From positions 930,001 through 994,000 of the forward strand of contig NZ_AP022608.1 of NCBI RefSeq assembly GCF_010728925.1: DNA of 64,000 nucleotides, given 5' to 3'. Below, piece after piece: positions 52,666 to 62,742 of this stretch (position 1 is its first letter; each line of letters begins with the position of its first letter). The notes below the pieces were generated by a model. The model was given only the letters and a program-made list of their open reading frames with translations, made no database searches and was not told where the DNA came from. Source of the stretch: Mycolicibacterium gadium (GTDB taxonomy: Bacteria > Actinomycetota > Actinomycetes > Mycobacteriales > Mycobacteriaceae). Both the position numbers and the translations under genes were made by a program.

Positions 52666-54449
52666 CGATGGATGCCTGTGCGGATCTCGAACCCTTCCGG
52701 TGCGCCGTTCGCGCGCGACGCTTCGAGGATGTCGGCGTATTCGGTTGGCGTGCCGTAGAAGAAGCTGCCTTGCCGCGTCTTCGCGTTCGCCTGTCCTTCC
52801 CGGTTGTAGTAGCCAGGTGTGCAGGATTTCGCGCGGTCGGCGCTCGCCCCCGAACGTGCGACCACGGTGTCGACCCACGCCGATTCGGCGTCGACTGTCG
52901 CCTCCAATTCCGCTGCGCCATTGCTCAACGCCCACGCGATGACCTCTGCGGTGTGGCGCGCTTGCACATCGAGCAGATACGGGAAGTTCACCGTGAACCC
53001 GGATTGAGCGATCGACAGGATGAAGCAGTTCGGGAATCCGTTGACCGCGAGGCCGTGCAGTGTCTGCACACCGTCTTGCCATTTGTCGGTGATCGTGACC
53101 CCGTCCCGGCCGACGATCTCGAAGCCGGTCCGCCGCGAGTAGTCCGTGCCTACCTCGAAACCCGTTGCGAAGATCAGACAGTCGACGCTGTGTTCCTTGC
53201 CGTCGACGACCACACCGTGGCTGGTGATGCGCTCGACGCCCTTACCTTTTGTGTCGACGAGCGTCACGTTGTCCCGGTTGAACGACTGAAGGTAGTCGTC
53301 GTGGAAGCAGGGCCGTTTGCAGAAGTAGCCGTACCAGGGTTTGAGCGCCTCTGCTGTCGCGGGATCCGTCACGATCGAATCGACGCGGGCCCGGATCTCT
53401 TCCATCTTGGCGAAGTCGGCCAATTCAACTGCGCGCAAGCGGTCTTCGTCGGATATTCCCTCGACACGGGTCTGCCGCATGACGAACAGCTTCTTGACGA
53501 TGCTCGTCCATGCGTCGTCGACGAGATCCTCGTCGGCTTCACCGCCCGCGGTGAGCAACTGGAAGTTCTCGATGCGACGGCGCTGCCATCCGTCTTGCAA
53601 GGACCCCGACCAGTCCGGATCGGTTGGGCGATTACCACGCACGTCGACGGTCGACGGGGTGCGCTGGAAGACGAGCAATTCCTTGACGGCCCTGGCGAGG
53701 TGCGGCACACACTGGATGGCGGTCGCGCCGGTCCCGATGATCCCGACCTTCTTGTCCGCCAGATTGGCCAGGTCGGGTTCGGTGTAGTCGTAGTCCCATC
53801 GGCTGGTGTGGAACGTGTGCCCGGCGAAATCAGAAATTCCTTCGATGCCAGGCAATTTCGGCTTCTGAAGATATCCGTTGGCCATCGCGACGAAGCGGGC
53901 GCGCATGCTGTCGCCGTGATTGGTCGTGATGATCCAACGCTGCCGTTCGGCGTCCCAGCGGATCTGCTGCACCTCGGTCTGCAGGCAGATGTCGCGGTAC
54001 AGGTCATAGTGTTCGGCGATGCTCTGGCAATGCGCGAAGATCTCAGGGCCCTTCGCATACTTTTCGGTCGGAACGTAGCCCAGCTCCTCGAGCAGCGGCA
54101 TGTACACGTACGACTCGACGTCGCAGGCGATACCGGGGTACCGGTTCCAGTACCACGTACCTCCGACGTCGGCGGCCTTGTCGATCAACCGGATGCTGCG
54201 TACACCGAGTTCGCGCAGGCGAGCCCCGGTGAGCAGCCCGCCGAACCCGGCGCCGATGATCGCGACATCGACCTCATCGGCCAGCGGGTCGCGGGTGAAG
54301 TCCCGATCGCTCCAGGGATCAGTCGCGAAGTCGGCGAACACGCCTGAGATCTCGACGTACTGCTCGATGCCGTCGGGGCGCAGTCGGCGGTCCCGCTCCT
54401 GGGCATATTTCTGCCGCAGCGCATCTACGTCGAACTCCACGCCCGGCAT
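52662..54449 (-). CDS. Baeyer-Villiger monooxygenase, cyclohexanone-monooxygenase-like
   Basis: 595 residues, longer than its neighbour because of an N-terminal 60 residues (FDVDALRQKYAQERDRRLRP) typical of the CHMO/PAMO group. FAD: VDVAIIGAGFGGLLTGARLR; fingerprint FAGHTFHTSRWDYDY; NADPH: VGIIGTGATAIQCVPHLAR; then FATGFEVGTDYSRRTGFEIVG. All type I BVMO hallmarks are present. It turns ketones into esters or lactones with NADPH and O2. It begins the pair with the second monooxygenase (ATGA overlap) and lies 17 bases after the UvrA paralogue gene. Confidence 0.92.
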   Translation of the reverse strand: MPGVEFDVDALRQKYAQERDRRLRPDGIEQYVEISGVFADFATDPWSDRDFTRDPLADEVDVAIIGAGFGGLLTGARLRELGVRSIRLIDKAADVGGTWYWNRYPGIACDVESYVYMPLLEELGYVPTEKYAKGPEIFAHCQSIAEHYDLYRDICLQTEVQQIRWDAERQRWIITTNHGDSMRARFVAMANGYLQKPKLPGIEGISDFAGHTFHTSRWDYDYTEPDLANLADKKVGIIGTGATAIQCVPHLARAVKELLVFQRTPSTVDVRGNRPTDPDWSGSLQDGWQRRRIENFQLLTAGGEADEDLVDDAWTSIVKKLFVMRQTRVEGISDEDRLRAVELADFAKMEEIRARVDSIVTDPATAEALKPWYGYFCKRPCFHDDYLQSFNRDNVTLVDTKGKGVERITSHGVVVDGKEHSVDCLIFATGFEVGTDYSRRTGFEIVGRDGVTITDKWQDGVQTLHGLAVNGFPNCFILSIAQSGFTVNFPYLLDVQARHTAEVIAWALSNGAAELEATVDAESAWVDTVVARSGASADRAKSCTPGYYNREGQANAKTRQGSFFYGTPTEYADILEASRANGAPEGFEIRTGIHR

Positions 54450-54466
54450 CTTGCCGCGAATCTCGG

Positions 54467-56821
<2,355 letters not shown>

Positions 56822-57241
56822 TCAGCTCAGCTCCTGGATACGGACCATGTTGCCTGCGGGATCACGCAACGCGCAGTCACGCACACCGTAGGGCTGCTCT
56901 GTCGGCTCCTGAACGATCTCGGCGTCGCCGGCCTGGACACGCTCGAAGGTCGCGTCGAGGTCTTTGGTTGCCAGGTTGATTTGGGCGTAGGTGCCCTTCG
57001 CCATCATTTCGGCGATGAGGCGGCGTTCATCCTCGGTAAGGCCCGGCGTGGCGGTCGGCGGATAGAGGACGACGTTGGTGGCGGGCTGGTTGGGAGGGCC
57101 GACCGTGATCCAGCGCATCTTTCCCTGTCCGACGTCGAGACGGACTTCGAAGCCGAGGGTGTCGCGGTAGAACGCCAAGGAGGCATCCGGGTCGTCGTGC
57201 GGGAGCATGCTGGAGTTGATGGTGATGTCCATGGCGCTCAC
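56822..57241 (-). CDS. VOC/glyoxalase-family protein
   Basis: 139 residues, GTG at 57241 overlapping the AraC stop by 4 bases; an ATG at 57232 is the alternative. The fold is clear from MDITINSSMLPHDDPDASLA, FYRDTLGFEVRLDV and VQEPTEQPYGVRDCALRDPAGNMVRI. The family includes bleomycin-binding and fosfomycin-resistance proteins, so sequestering or modifying a toxic small molecule is likely. The metal residues of true enzymes are only partly kept. It lies between an AraC regulator and a UvrA paralogue, both adjoining. Confidence 0.87.
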   Translation of the reverse strand: MSAMDITINSSMLPHDDPDASLAFYRDTLGFEVRLDVGQGKMRWITVGPPNQPATNVVLYPPTATPGLTEDERRLIAEMMAKGTYAQINLATKDLDATFERVQAGDAEIVQEPTEQPYGVRDCALRDPAGNMVRIQELS

Positions 57242-57687
57242 GTTATGTGCAGCGATATCGCAGGCGCTTCTCGATTCCTGATCGGTCTGGTGACTTGCTT
57301 CTCTACGCAGTGAGGTAGGCCTGCGGACGCACCGGCCGTCTGTACGCGGTAGGTACTGGGCGGTACACCGACCAATTCGGTGAACCGGGTGCTGAAGGTG
57401 CCAAGCGACGAGCAGCCGACGGCGAAGCAGACCTCGGTCACGGACATGTCGCCGCGTCGTAGCAGGGCCATCGCCCGCTCGATGCGCCTGGTCATCAGGT
57501 AGGAGTATGGCGATTCGCCGTATGCGCTCTTGAACTGGCGCGACAGGTGCCCGGCCGACATGTTCACCCCACGGGCGAGCGCCTCGACGTCCAGGGGCTG
57601 GGCGTATTCGCGGTCCATGCGGTCGCGGACTGTGCGCAGCAGTCTGAGGTCGCGCAGGCGCTGTTCGTCGACCGGCCCGCTACTCAT
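57238..57687 (-). CDS. AraC-family regulator, DNA-binding part only
   Basis: 149 residues from the ATG at 57687 (MSSGPVDEQRLRDLRLLRTV). Nearly the whole protein is the AraC double HTH: LDVEALARGVNMSAGHLSRQFKSAYGES, then MSVTEVCFAVGCSSLGTFSTRFTELVGVPP. There is no ligand domain, unlike the AraC gene at 16.6 kb. Overlap with the VOC gene (GTGA) and the adjoining uvrA-like gene suggest it activates this three-gene operon. The C-terminus after YRVQTA is irregular and ends VEKQVTRPIRNREAPAISLH. Confidence 0.85.
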   Translation of the reverse strand: MSSGPVDEQRLRDLRLLRTVRDRMDREYAQPLDVEALARGVNMSAGHLSRQFKSAYGESPYSYLMTRRIERAMALLRRGDMSVTEVCFAVGCSSLGTFSTRFTELVGVPPSTYRVQTAGASAGLPHCVEKQVTRPIRNREAPAISLHIT

Positions 57688-57826
57688 GCACGCTATGTTA
57701 CGTGGCACCCGACGCCTCCACGCGGACCGTTCGGCGTGCTCGATTGAATGTCGTTGTTGTGAAGGGGTTTTCATCCTGCCCATCCCGATTTCGGCTATCC
57801 GCAGCTGAGAACGGTAAAGTCGCAGC

Positions 57827-58540
57827 ATGGCCGAGCGCATCGCCCTGTGGGGAAGGGATATCGACGACGATTCGTCGCCCGACCCCGACAACGGGTTCGC
57901 AGGCTACGGTCATCACGACCCGGTCACCGAGCCGATCCCGGTGGTCGAGCACGAATATTCCGACTATGACGACTACGTCGAGGCCGAACCCGAGTACGCC
58001 GATGACCTCACGGACCTCACGGACTACGCCGACACCCAAGAGGCCGCCAGCGCCTTCTCCTATGCCAAGCCGTTCCTCGACCGCCGCCCCGGCTCCCCTG
58101 CAGACTCGCTGACCTTCAAGGCCGCCCCCATGCCGTGGTATCGCACCAAACGCGGCCTGATCGTGCTGCTGGCCGTTATCGCCGTGCTGGTGGTGTTGGC
58201 ACTCATCCCCCTGCTCCTGCGCAGCCCCGGACCGGAAGCGCCGACGAACACTCCGTCGACGGAGCCGGCGCCCAGCAGCGTGCAACCGACGTCCACCAGC
58301 GGTGCACCCGAATTGACCAGTCAGCCCGCCCCACCACCACCACCGCCTCCCCCGCCGCCACCGGCACCGGACGCGCCGGTGTACGGGCCCCAATACCCGT
58401 CCTCGGGTGCCGGCTCGGGGTCGCAAGCGCCGAAACCGGAAATCGGCGTCACCCGCACACCGATCAGCGTGGCGCCCAAACCCGTAACACCGCCCACCTC
58501 AGCGGAAGTCGGTAAGCGCGGCAGCACAAGCCGCTGGTAA
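57827..58540 (+). CDS. Single-TM acidic/proline-rich membrane protein
   Basis: 237 residues. Residues 1-95 are acidic and cytoplasmic (HEYSDYDDYVEAEPEYADDL), 110-131 are a TM segment (LIVLLAVIAVLVVLALIPLL), and the outer part is Pro/Ser-rich with a polyproline run near 165-175. It matches a layout common in mycobacterial membrane-anchored proteins of unknown function; no enzyme motif is visible. It converges on the thioesterase-like gene. Confidence 0.75.
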   Translation: MAERIALWGRDIDDDSSPDPDNGFAGYGHHDPVTEPIPVVEHEYSDYDDYVEAEPEYADDLTDLTDYADTQEAASAFSYAKPFLDRRPGSPADSLTFKAAPMPWYRTKRGLIVLLAVIAVLVVLALIPLLLRSPGPEAPTNTPSTEPAPSSVQPTSTSGAPELTSQPAPPPPPPPPPPPAPDAPVYGPQYPSSGAGSGSQAPKPEIGVTRTPISVAPKPVTPPTSAEVGKRGSTSRW

Positions 58541-58554
58541 GGCACTCGCAGCTG

Positions 58555-59376
58555 CTACTCGTAGTTGAGGCCCGTCCTGGGAAATGGCCTGCTGGCGAAA
58601 TCGATCTGTGCTGCCGGGTTGGCCACGGCTGTCGTCATTGCCGAGCCGAGTGCACCCTCGTGGTCGAACAGGGTTGCCGTTCCGACCGCGATTCCGTCAC
58701 GAGCCCAATGCGAGTCTCCCTGAATGCAGATCCAATCATCAACCGGCAGTCGGGATAACGCGACTGTCAGGTCGCCGTTGATGTATCCGATCCCCTCCGT
58801 GCCCAGGTTGGTGACGAGGCTGGTGGCCTCGGCGACCATCGACGCTCGAACAAACGGCGAGACGTTCTCCCCGGCAACCACATTGATGCCGTCGTTGTAG
58901 AAGCGCTTGCGCGAGTCGTTCTGGTGCTCCCCCGGGCTGCGGGTCCAACCTGCAGCGTCGCTGCCGACGAACGGCACCACCTGATCATCGGGAGGCGGAG
59001 GTGACGGGTGCGGTATCGGCGCCGTCCACAACACCCCCGGTGGCGCGGACGAGCGCCGGTACTGCACCAGCGTCGCGCGTGCGACCGCCCTCCCGTCCTG
59101 AAGCACATCGCATTCCGCACTGCGCACCCGGCGGCCGTCGCGCACGACCCGGACGTCAACCTTCGTCGGCGCCGAGCGGGCCGCCCGGAACAGGTCGACG
59201 GTGAGGCGCGTGGGCATGAAGTCCGGCGATCCGCACTGGGCTTCGAGCACCTGCGCTGTCAACCCGACGACGGCGGGTCCGTTGAGATGGTCGTCGCCCC
59301 AATGGCTGAGCGCAAAGCGGGTCGGGATGAACCCGCCGTCCTCGGTTCGCGTGAAATGTGCGGATTCCGTTGCCAT
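58555..59376 (-). CDS. Acyl-CoA thioesterase-like double-hotdog protein
   Basis: 273 residues from the ATG at 59376 (MATESAHFTRTEDGGFIPTR). The first hotdog covers about 10-110 (LSHWGDDHLNGPAVVGLTAQ, MPTRLTVDLFRAARSAPTKV, RSAECDVLQDGRAVARATL), the second about 150-265 (GEGIG-like GTEGIGYINGDLTVALSR, ICIQGDSHWARDGIAVGTA). This is the TesB-like thioesterase-family pattern of mycobacteria. It would hydrolyse an acyl-CoA, identity unknown. It lies 32 bases after the psiE-like gene on the same strand. Confidence 0.75.
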   Translation of the reverse strand: MATESAHFTRTEDGGFIPTRFALSHWGDDHLNGPAVVGLTAQVLEAQCGSPDFMPTRLTVDLFRAARSAPTKVDVRVVRDGRRVRSAECDVLQDGRAVARATLVQYRRSSAPPGVLWTAPIPHPSPPPPDDQVVPFVGSDAAGWTRSPGEHQNDSRKRFYNDGINVVAGENVSPFVRASMVAEATSLVTNLGTEGIGYINGDLTVALSRLPVDDWICIQGDSHWARDGIAVGTATLFDHEGALGSAMTTAVANPAAQIDFASRPFPRTGLNYE

Positions 59377-59408
59377 TCGCGCATCTTCGCACAGGCGGGC
59401 GAAGGCCC

Positions 59409-59936
59409 TCAGCCGGAAGCGGCGTCTTCTTCGTCGCGTGCGTCGTCTTCGGCGGGGTCGGTATCGCTGCGTCGTCGCTCGCGCAACACATAGGCCGCCA
59501 CGGCCAGCACCAGTACGGCCACGCCAAGAACGGCGACCTCGACGATCGCGCGCGAGAACTGCGGCCCGTCCTTGAGCAGCGTGGCGGCTTCCACCGACAG
59601 CACCACAATCTCCTTGATACAGGCCAGGATTCCGACGATGAGGAATGGCTCCGCGACGATCTCGCGCGACCGAAGGCATGAGCGGACCGCGTACAACAGC
59701 TCGACGAAGATGAAGATCAGCAGCAGGCCATCGAGCACCTCCAGCATCACGATCTTGGCCGGTGCGCTCCGCAAGCCCAGCATCGTGTTGAACTGGGCGA
59801 CGAGCAGTGCAATCGACCCGATGACGAGGACGACGGCGATCGCCCAGTAGACGATGTCTTCGAGAAACCCGAGCGCGCGATCGGCGAACTGCTGACGTTC
59901 TTCCTCGTCGCCATCGCCCTTCGTCGCTGTGGCCAT
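59409..59936 (-). CDS. PsiE-family (phosphate-starvation-inducible) membrane protein
   Basis: 175 residues from the ATG at 59936, with GGAGG five to nine bases before it; a GTG at 59942 adds two residues. Four hydrophobic segments are seen (VYWAIAVVLVIGSIALLVAQF, VLDGLLLIFIFVELLYAV, FLIVGILACIKEIVVLSVEA, AVLGVAVLVLAVAAYVL), with the family middle LRSREIVAEPFLIVGILACIKEIV. Charged ends: acidic C-terminus DPAEDDARDEEDAASG. PsiE proteins have no defined activity. Likely co-transcribed with the thioesterase-like gene. Confidence 0.8.
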   Translation of the reverse strand: MATATKGDGDEEERQQFADRALGFLEDIVYWAIAVVLVIGSIALLVAQFNTMLGLRSAPAKIVMLEVLDGLLLIFIFVELLYAVRSCLRSREIVAEPFLIVGILACIKEIVVLSVEAATLLKDGPQFSRAIVEVAVLGVAVLVLAVAAYVLRERRRSDTDPAEDDARDEEDAASG

Positions 59937-60006
59937 GCGCACCTCCGAAAGGCCCCGGTTTTACCTGACCGTCAGTTACTACCCCGAGGTGGACTTGACC
60001 AATCTC

Positions 60007-60621
60007 TCATGGCCGGACGGCGATCACGGTCCAAACGCTGCGACGTCCATGCCCGTGTTGGGCGACCGCCACGTCGGTGAACCCCGATGTGCGGCACTGG
60101 GCGGCAAATGATTCCGCTTGCTGTTGTGTCCACCCGTGGCTCGCCAGACCTTTCGCATCGGGCTTCACTCGGCGCTCGACGGCGAGCAGCCGGCCGTTCG
60201 GCGCCAGCAGCCGTCGTGCCTCACCGAGTCCCATGCCGACGTTTTGCCAGTGATGGACGGTCGCCAACGACCACAGGACCGTCGCTGAACCGTCCGGCAG
60301 CGGCACGCTTTCTGCGGTGCCCTCGGCCCACTCGATAGTCGCGTCCCGGGTGAAGGTACGGGCCAACCGCAACATCACCGGAGCGGGATCGATGCCGGTC
60401 ACCCTTGCCCCGCGTCGAGCCGCTTCCCGGACTGCACCACCGGGCCCGCACCCGATGTCGATGACGCGGTCCCCGGCCGACACCCCGGTGACCTCGACGG
60501 CCAGTCGCGCGTTGGCCCGTCCCATCCACAGCAGCAGCAGCCCGACAACCGCCCCGCTCACACCAGAAAAGCCGTGGTGATCGGCGTGATGGTTGACCGG
60601 AAGTGATTCTGGACTGGTCAT
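60007..60621 (-). CDS. SAM-dependent methyltransferase with N-terminal hydrophobic segment
   Basis: 204 residues from the ATG at 60621 (MTSPESLPVNHHADHHGFSG). Motif I is VIDIGCGPGGAVREAARRG, the acidic strand is VTGIDPAPVMLRLA, and ATVLWSLATVHHWQNVGMGL with LLAPNGRLLAVERR complete a Methyltransf_11 fold. A short hydrophobic stretch (VSGAVVGLLLLWMG) near residue 30 may attach it to membrane. Acceptor unknown. It is divergent from a MerR regulator 47 bases away, across an inverted repeat. Confidence 0.83.
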   Translation of the reverse strand: MTSPESLPVNHHADHHGFSGVSGAVVGLLLLWMGRANARLAVEVTGVSAGDRVIDIGCGPGGAVREAARRGARVTGIDPAPVMLRLARTFTRDATIEWAEGTAESVPLPDGSATVLWSLATVHHWQNVGMGLGEARRLLAPNGRLLAVERRVKPDAKGLASHGWTQQQAESFAAQCRTSGFTDVAVAQHGHGRRSVWTVIAVRP

Positions 60622-60637
60622 CCCACGAGCTTGCAGG

Positions 60638-60653
60638 TTCAAGTCGGCTTGAA
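60638..60653. promoter_or_regulatory. MerR/SoxR-like dyad TTCAAG-TCGG-CTTGAA
   Basis: Perfect 6-bp arms with a 4-base centre in the 47-base region between the methyltransferase (minus) and the MerR gene (plus). The SoxR consensus dyad CTCAAG-n4-CTTGAG differs at one position per arm. TTGACT follows it on the minus strand as a candidate -35 for the methyltransferase, so the dyad would lie in the spacer, as in MerR-activated promoters. Confidence 0.6.
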
Positions 60654-60668
60654 GTCAAATGAGAAGCG

Positions 60669-61103
60669 ATGGACCTCGTACCGATCGGTGAGGCGGCGGC
60701 CCGGCTGGGGCTGTCGACGTCCGCTCTGCGCTACTACGACGAGCGCGGGCTCGCGTGTCCTGCGCACCGACGGGCCGGCAAGCGGATGTACGGGCCCGAC
60801 GACCTCCGCCGTCTGGCGTTCATAAAAATCTTCCAGGAGCTCGGAGTCTCGCTCGATACCGCGGCTGCTGTGCTCGATGCGCCCGGGCCGCAGTGGCGTG
60901 AAATCGTCCGAGAACAGATCTGCGCGTTGGACGAAGTCGTCAGGCAGGCGCGGGGCGCGCAACAGTTCCTCACGCATGCGCTGCAGTGCCCGACCGAGCA
61001 TCCCGCACACGAATGTCCCACCATGACCGGTGCGCTGGACCGGCTCGTCGACGGTCTGACCGTGGCTCAGCTGGCCGACGAACACGCCGACGACCCGGCC
61101 TGA
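60669..61103 (+). CDS. MerR-family regulator
   Basis: 144 residues. The winged helix is MDLVPIGEAAARLGLSTSALRYYDERGLAC, followed by RMYGPDDLRRLAFIKIFQEL and the dimerisation helix (WREIVREQICALDEVVRQAR). The C-terminus has LQCPTEHPAHECPTM, two Cys and two His that could bind a metal or sense redox, but not the four-Cys [2Fe-2S] loop of SoxR. The dyad in front of it and the divergent methyltransferase mark the likely targets. Its end overlaps the convergent membrane protein by 37 bases. Confidence 0.88.
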   Translation: MDLVPIGEAAARLGLSTSALRYYDERGLACPAHRRAGKRMYGPDDLRRLAFIKIFQELGVSLDTAAAVLDAPGPQWREIVREQICALDEVVRQARGAQQFLTHALQCPTEHPAHECPTMTGALDRLVDGLTVAQLADEHADDPA

Positions 61104-61810
61104 CGTCCGCGCCTGCGTTCCCACGGCCACGTCATGGCCGCCCACACGCCAGCCACCAGGACCGCTCCGACCAGGACGTACCACGGCCACGGCCCCATCA
61201 CATCGAGCAATGACGCGGTGGCGGGTTTCGCGTTGAGAAAGCCGTAGTTGCTGCCCGCGATGCTGTTGAACGTCATCGTGACCGCCACCCACGTCAACGT
61301 CACCACCACCACGAACCGATAGCTGCGCCACCCGGGCCGCATACCCCGGCCCCAGGTGAGATAGATCGCCGCCCAGACGACCAGCAGATGAATCGCCCAG
61401 AACCCCAGGAATTGGTAGTGCGGGAAGTCGGGACCGGTCAGCACCGGCGAGATCAATGCCTGCACGCTGAGTACCAGGCCCCAGTAGTAGGTCAGTGTGT
61501 AAGCCCATTGCCGCTGTGACCACATGGCGTAGGCGGTCACCATCGTCGCCAGATCGGTGAGATGCAGGGGCACCGACCACCGCAGGTCGGGTGGGGACAA
61601 CGCGTTGACGAACGCGGCGACATAGATAGCCGCGGTGAGCGCACCGACGATCCGTCCGAAGACCCGCGCCTGGCGCTCGGTCTGCCTGCGGCCGAGCCAC
61701 ACGACGGCGACCGCCCCCGCGACGAAGACCGCCAGCGCAGCCCAATGTGACGGGCCGTACACCGAGAACTCGCCGAGTGCGTTGATCTCACAATTCTGAC
61801 GCAGCTTCAC
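61067..61810 (-). CDS. TIGR02206-family (YwaF/TMEM164-like) membrane protein
   Basis: 247 residues with about seven hydrophobic helices. FSVYGPSHWAALAVFVAGAV, LPLHLTDLATMVTAYAMWSQ-like text (VPLHLTDLATMVTAYAMWSQ), YYWGLVLSVQALISPVLT, and FWAIHLLVVWAAIYLTWGRG contain the conserved His of this family (LHLTD and HYQFLGFWAIH). TMEM164 relatives act as acyltransferases on lipids; bacterial function is unknown. The C-terminal 30 residues are basic and Ser-rich. Convergent with MerR. Confidence 0.8.
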   Translation of the reverse strand: MKLRQNCEINALGEFSVYGPSHWAALAVFVAGAVAVVWLGRRQTERQARVFGRIVGALTAAIYVAAFVNALSPPDLRWSVPLHLTDLATMVTAYAMWSQRQWAYTLTYYWGLVLSVQALISPVLTGPDFPHYQFLGFWAIHLLVVWAAIYLTWGRGMRPGWRSYRFVVVVTLTWVAVTMTFNSIAGSNYGFLNAKPATASLLDVMGPWPWYVLVGAVLVAGVWAAMTWPWERRRGRQAGSSACSSAS

Positions 61811-61863
61811 CTGCCCCGCTTTCGGGTAGATAGTGACTGGAAACCACGAGGGGGCCGTTTCAG

Positions 61864-62742
61864 GTGAGTGAGATGAAATATCTCGAGCTGCACGGGGACC
61901 GGGTGGCCTACCAGGACGTAGGCACCGGCCCCCAAACCTTGGTCCTGATTCACGGAATGGCCGGCAGTTCCGGGACGTGGCGGGCGGTGATCCCCCAGCT
62001 GTCGCGCAAGTACCGGGTCGTCGCGCCCGACCTGCTCGGTCATGGGCAATCCGCGAAGCCGCGCGGCGACTACTCGCTGGGCGCGTTCGCGGTGTGGTTG
62101 CGGGACCTGCTCGATGAGTTGGACGTGTCGCGGGCGACGATCATCGGCCAGTCGTTGGGCGGCGGCGTCGCCATGCAGTTCGTCTACCAGCATCCCGACT
62201 TCTGCGAGCGGCTGATACTCATCAGCAGCGGCGGCCTGGGACCCGATGTCGGCTGGACGCTTCGCATGCTCTCCGCCCCCGGAGCCGAGTTGATCCTGCC
62301 GGTCATCGCGCCGCGCCCGGTGCTCACCGCAGGCAACAAACTGCGCTCGTGGTTGTCCACCGCCGGGATTCAATCACCTCGTGGCGCCGAGATGTGGAGC
62401 GCCTATTCCTCGCTGGCAGATGGCGAGACGCGACAGGCCTTCCTGCGGACTCTGCGCTCGGTCGTCGACCACCGCGGTCAAGCGGTGAGCGCGCTGAACC
62501 GGCTACACGTGACCGCTGAGATGCCGATGATGGTGATCTGGGGCGACCAGGACCGCATCATTCCCGTCGAGCATGGCTACGCGCTGCACGAAGCACGCGC
62601 GGGAAGCCGGCTGGAGGTACTCGCCGGCGTCGGTCACTTCCCTCACGTCGAACGGCCGGGCGAAGTGGTGGATCTGATCGATGACTTCATCGACACCACC
62701 GCTCAGCCGACAGACGCGCCGCGCCTGCGCACCAAGCGGTAG
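61864..62742 (+). CDS. Alpha/beta hydrolase
   Basis: 292 residues, GTG start at 61864 (an in-frame ATG follows at 61873, MKYLELHGDRVAYQDVG). It has LVLIHGMAGSSGTWR, VVAPDLLGHGQSAKPRGDYS, elbow TIIGQSLGGGVAMQF with Ser, acid in VIWGDQDRIIP and His in GVGHFPHVERP: a complete Ser-Asp-His triad. It is of the epoxide-hydrolase/lipase type common in mycobacteria; substrate unknown. Its 3' end overlaps the convergent permease gene by 40 bases. Confidence 0.85.
   Translation: MSEMKYLELHGDRVAYQDVGTGPQTLVLIHGMAGSSGTWRAVIPQLSRKYRVVAPDLLGHGQSAKPRGDYSLGAFAVWLRDLLDELDVSRATIIGQSLGGGVAMQFVYQHPDFCERLILISSGGLGPDVGWTLRMLSAPGAELILPVIAPRPVLTAGNKLRSWLSTAGIQSPRGAEMWSAYSSLADGETRQAFLRTLRSVVDHRGQAVSALNRLHVTAEMPMMVIWGDQDRIIPVEHGYALHEARAGSRLEVLAGVGHFPHVERPGEVVDLIDDFIDTTAQPTDAPRLRTKR

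Noticed and set aside
52668..54347. A 559-codon open frame on the plus strand opposite the BVMO genes
   Set aside because: It mirrors the conserved BVMO frame, has no recognisable motif and no ribosome site.
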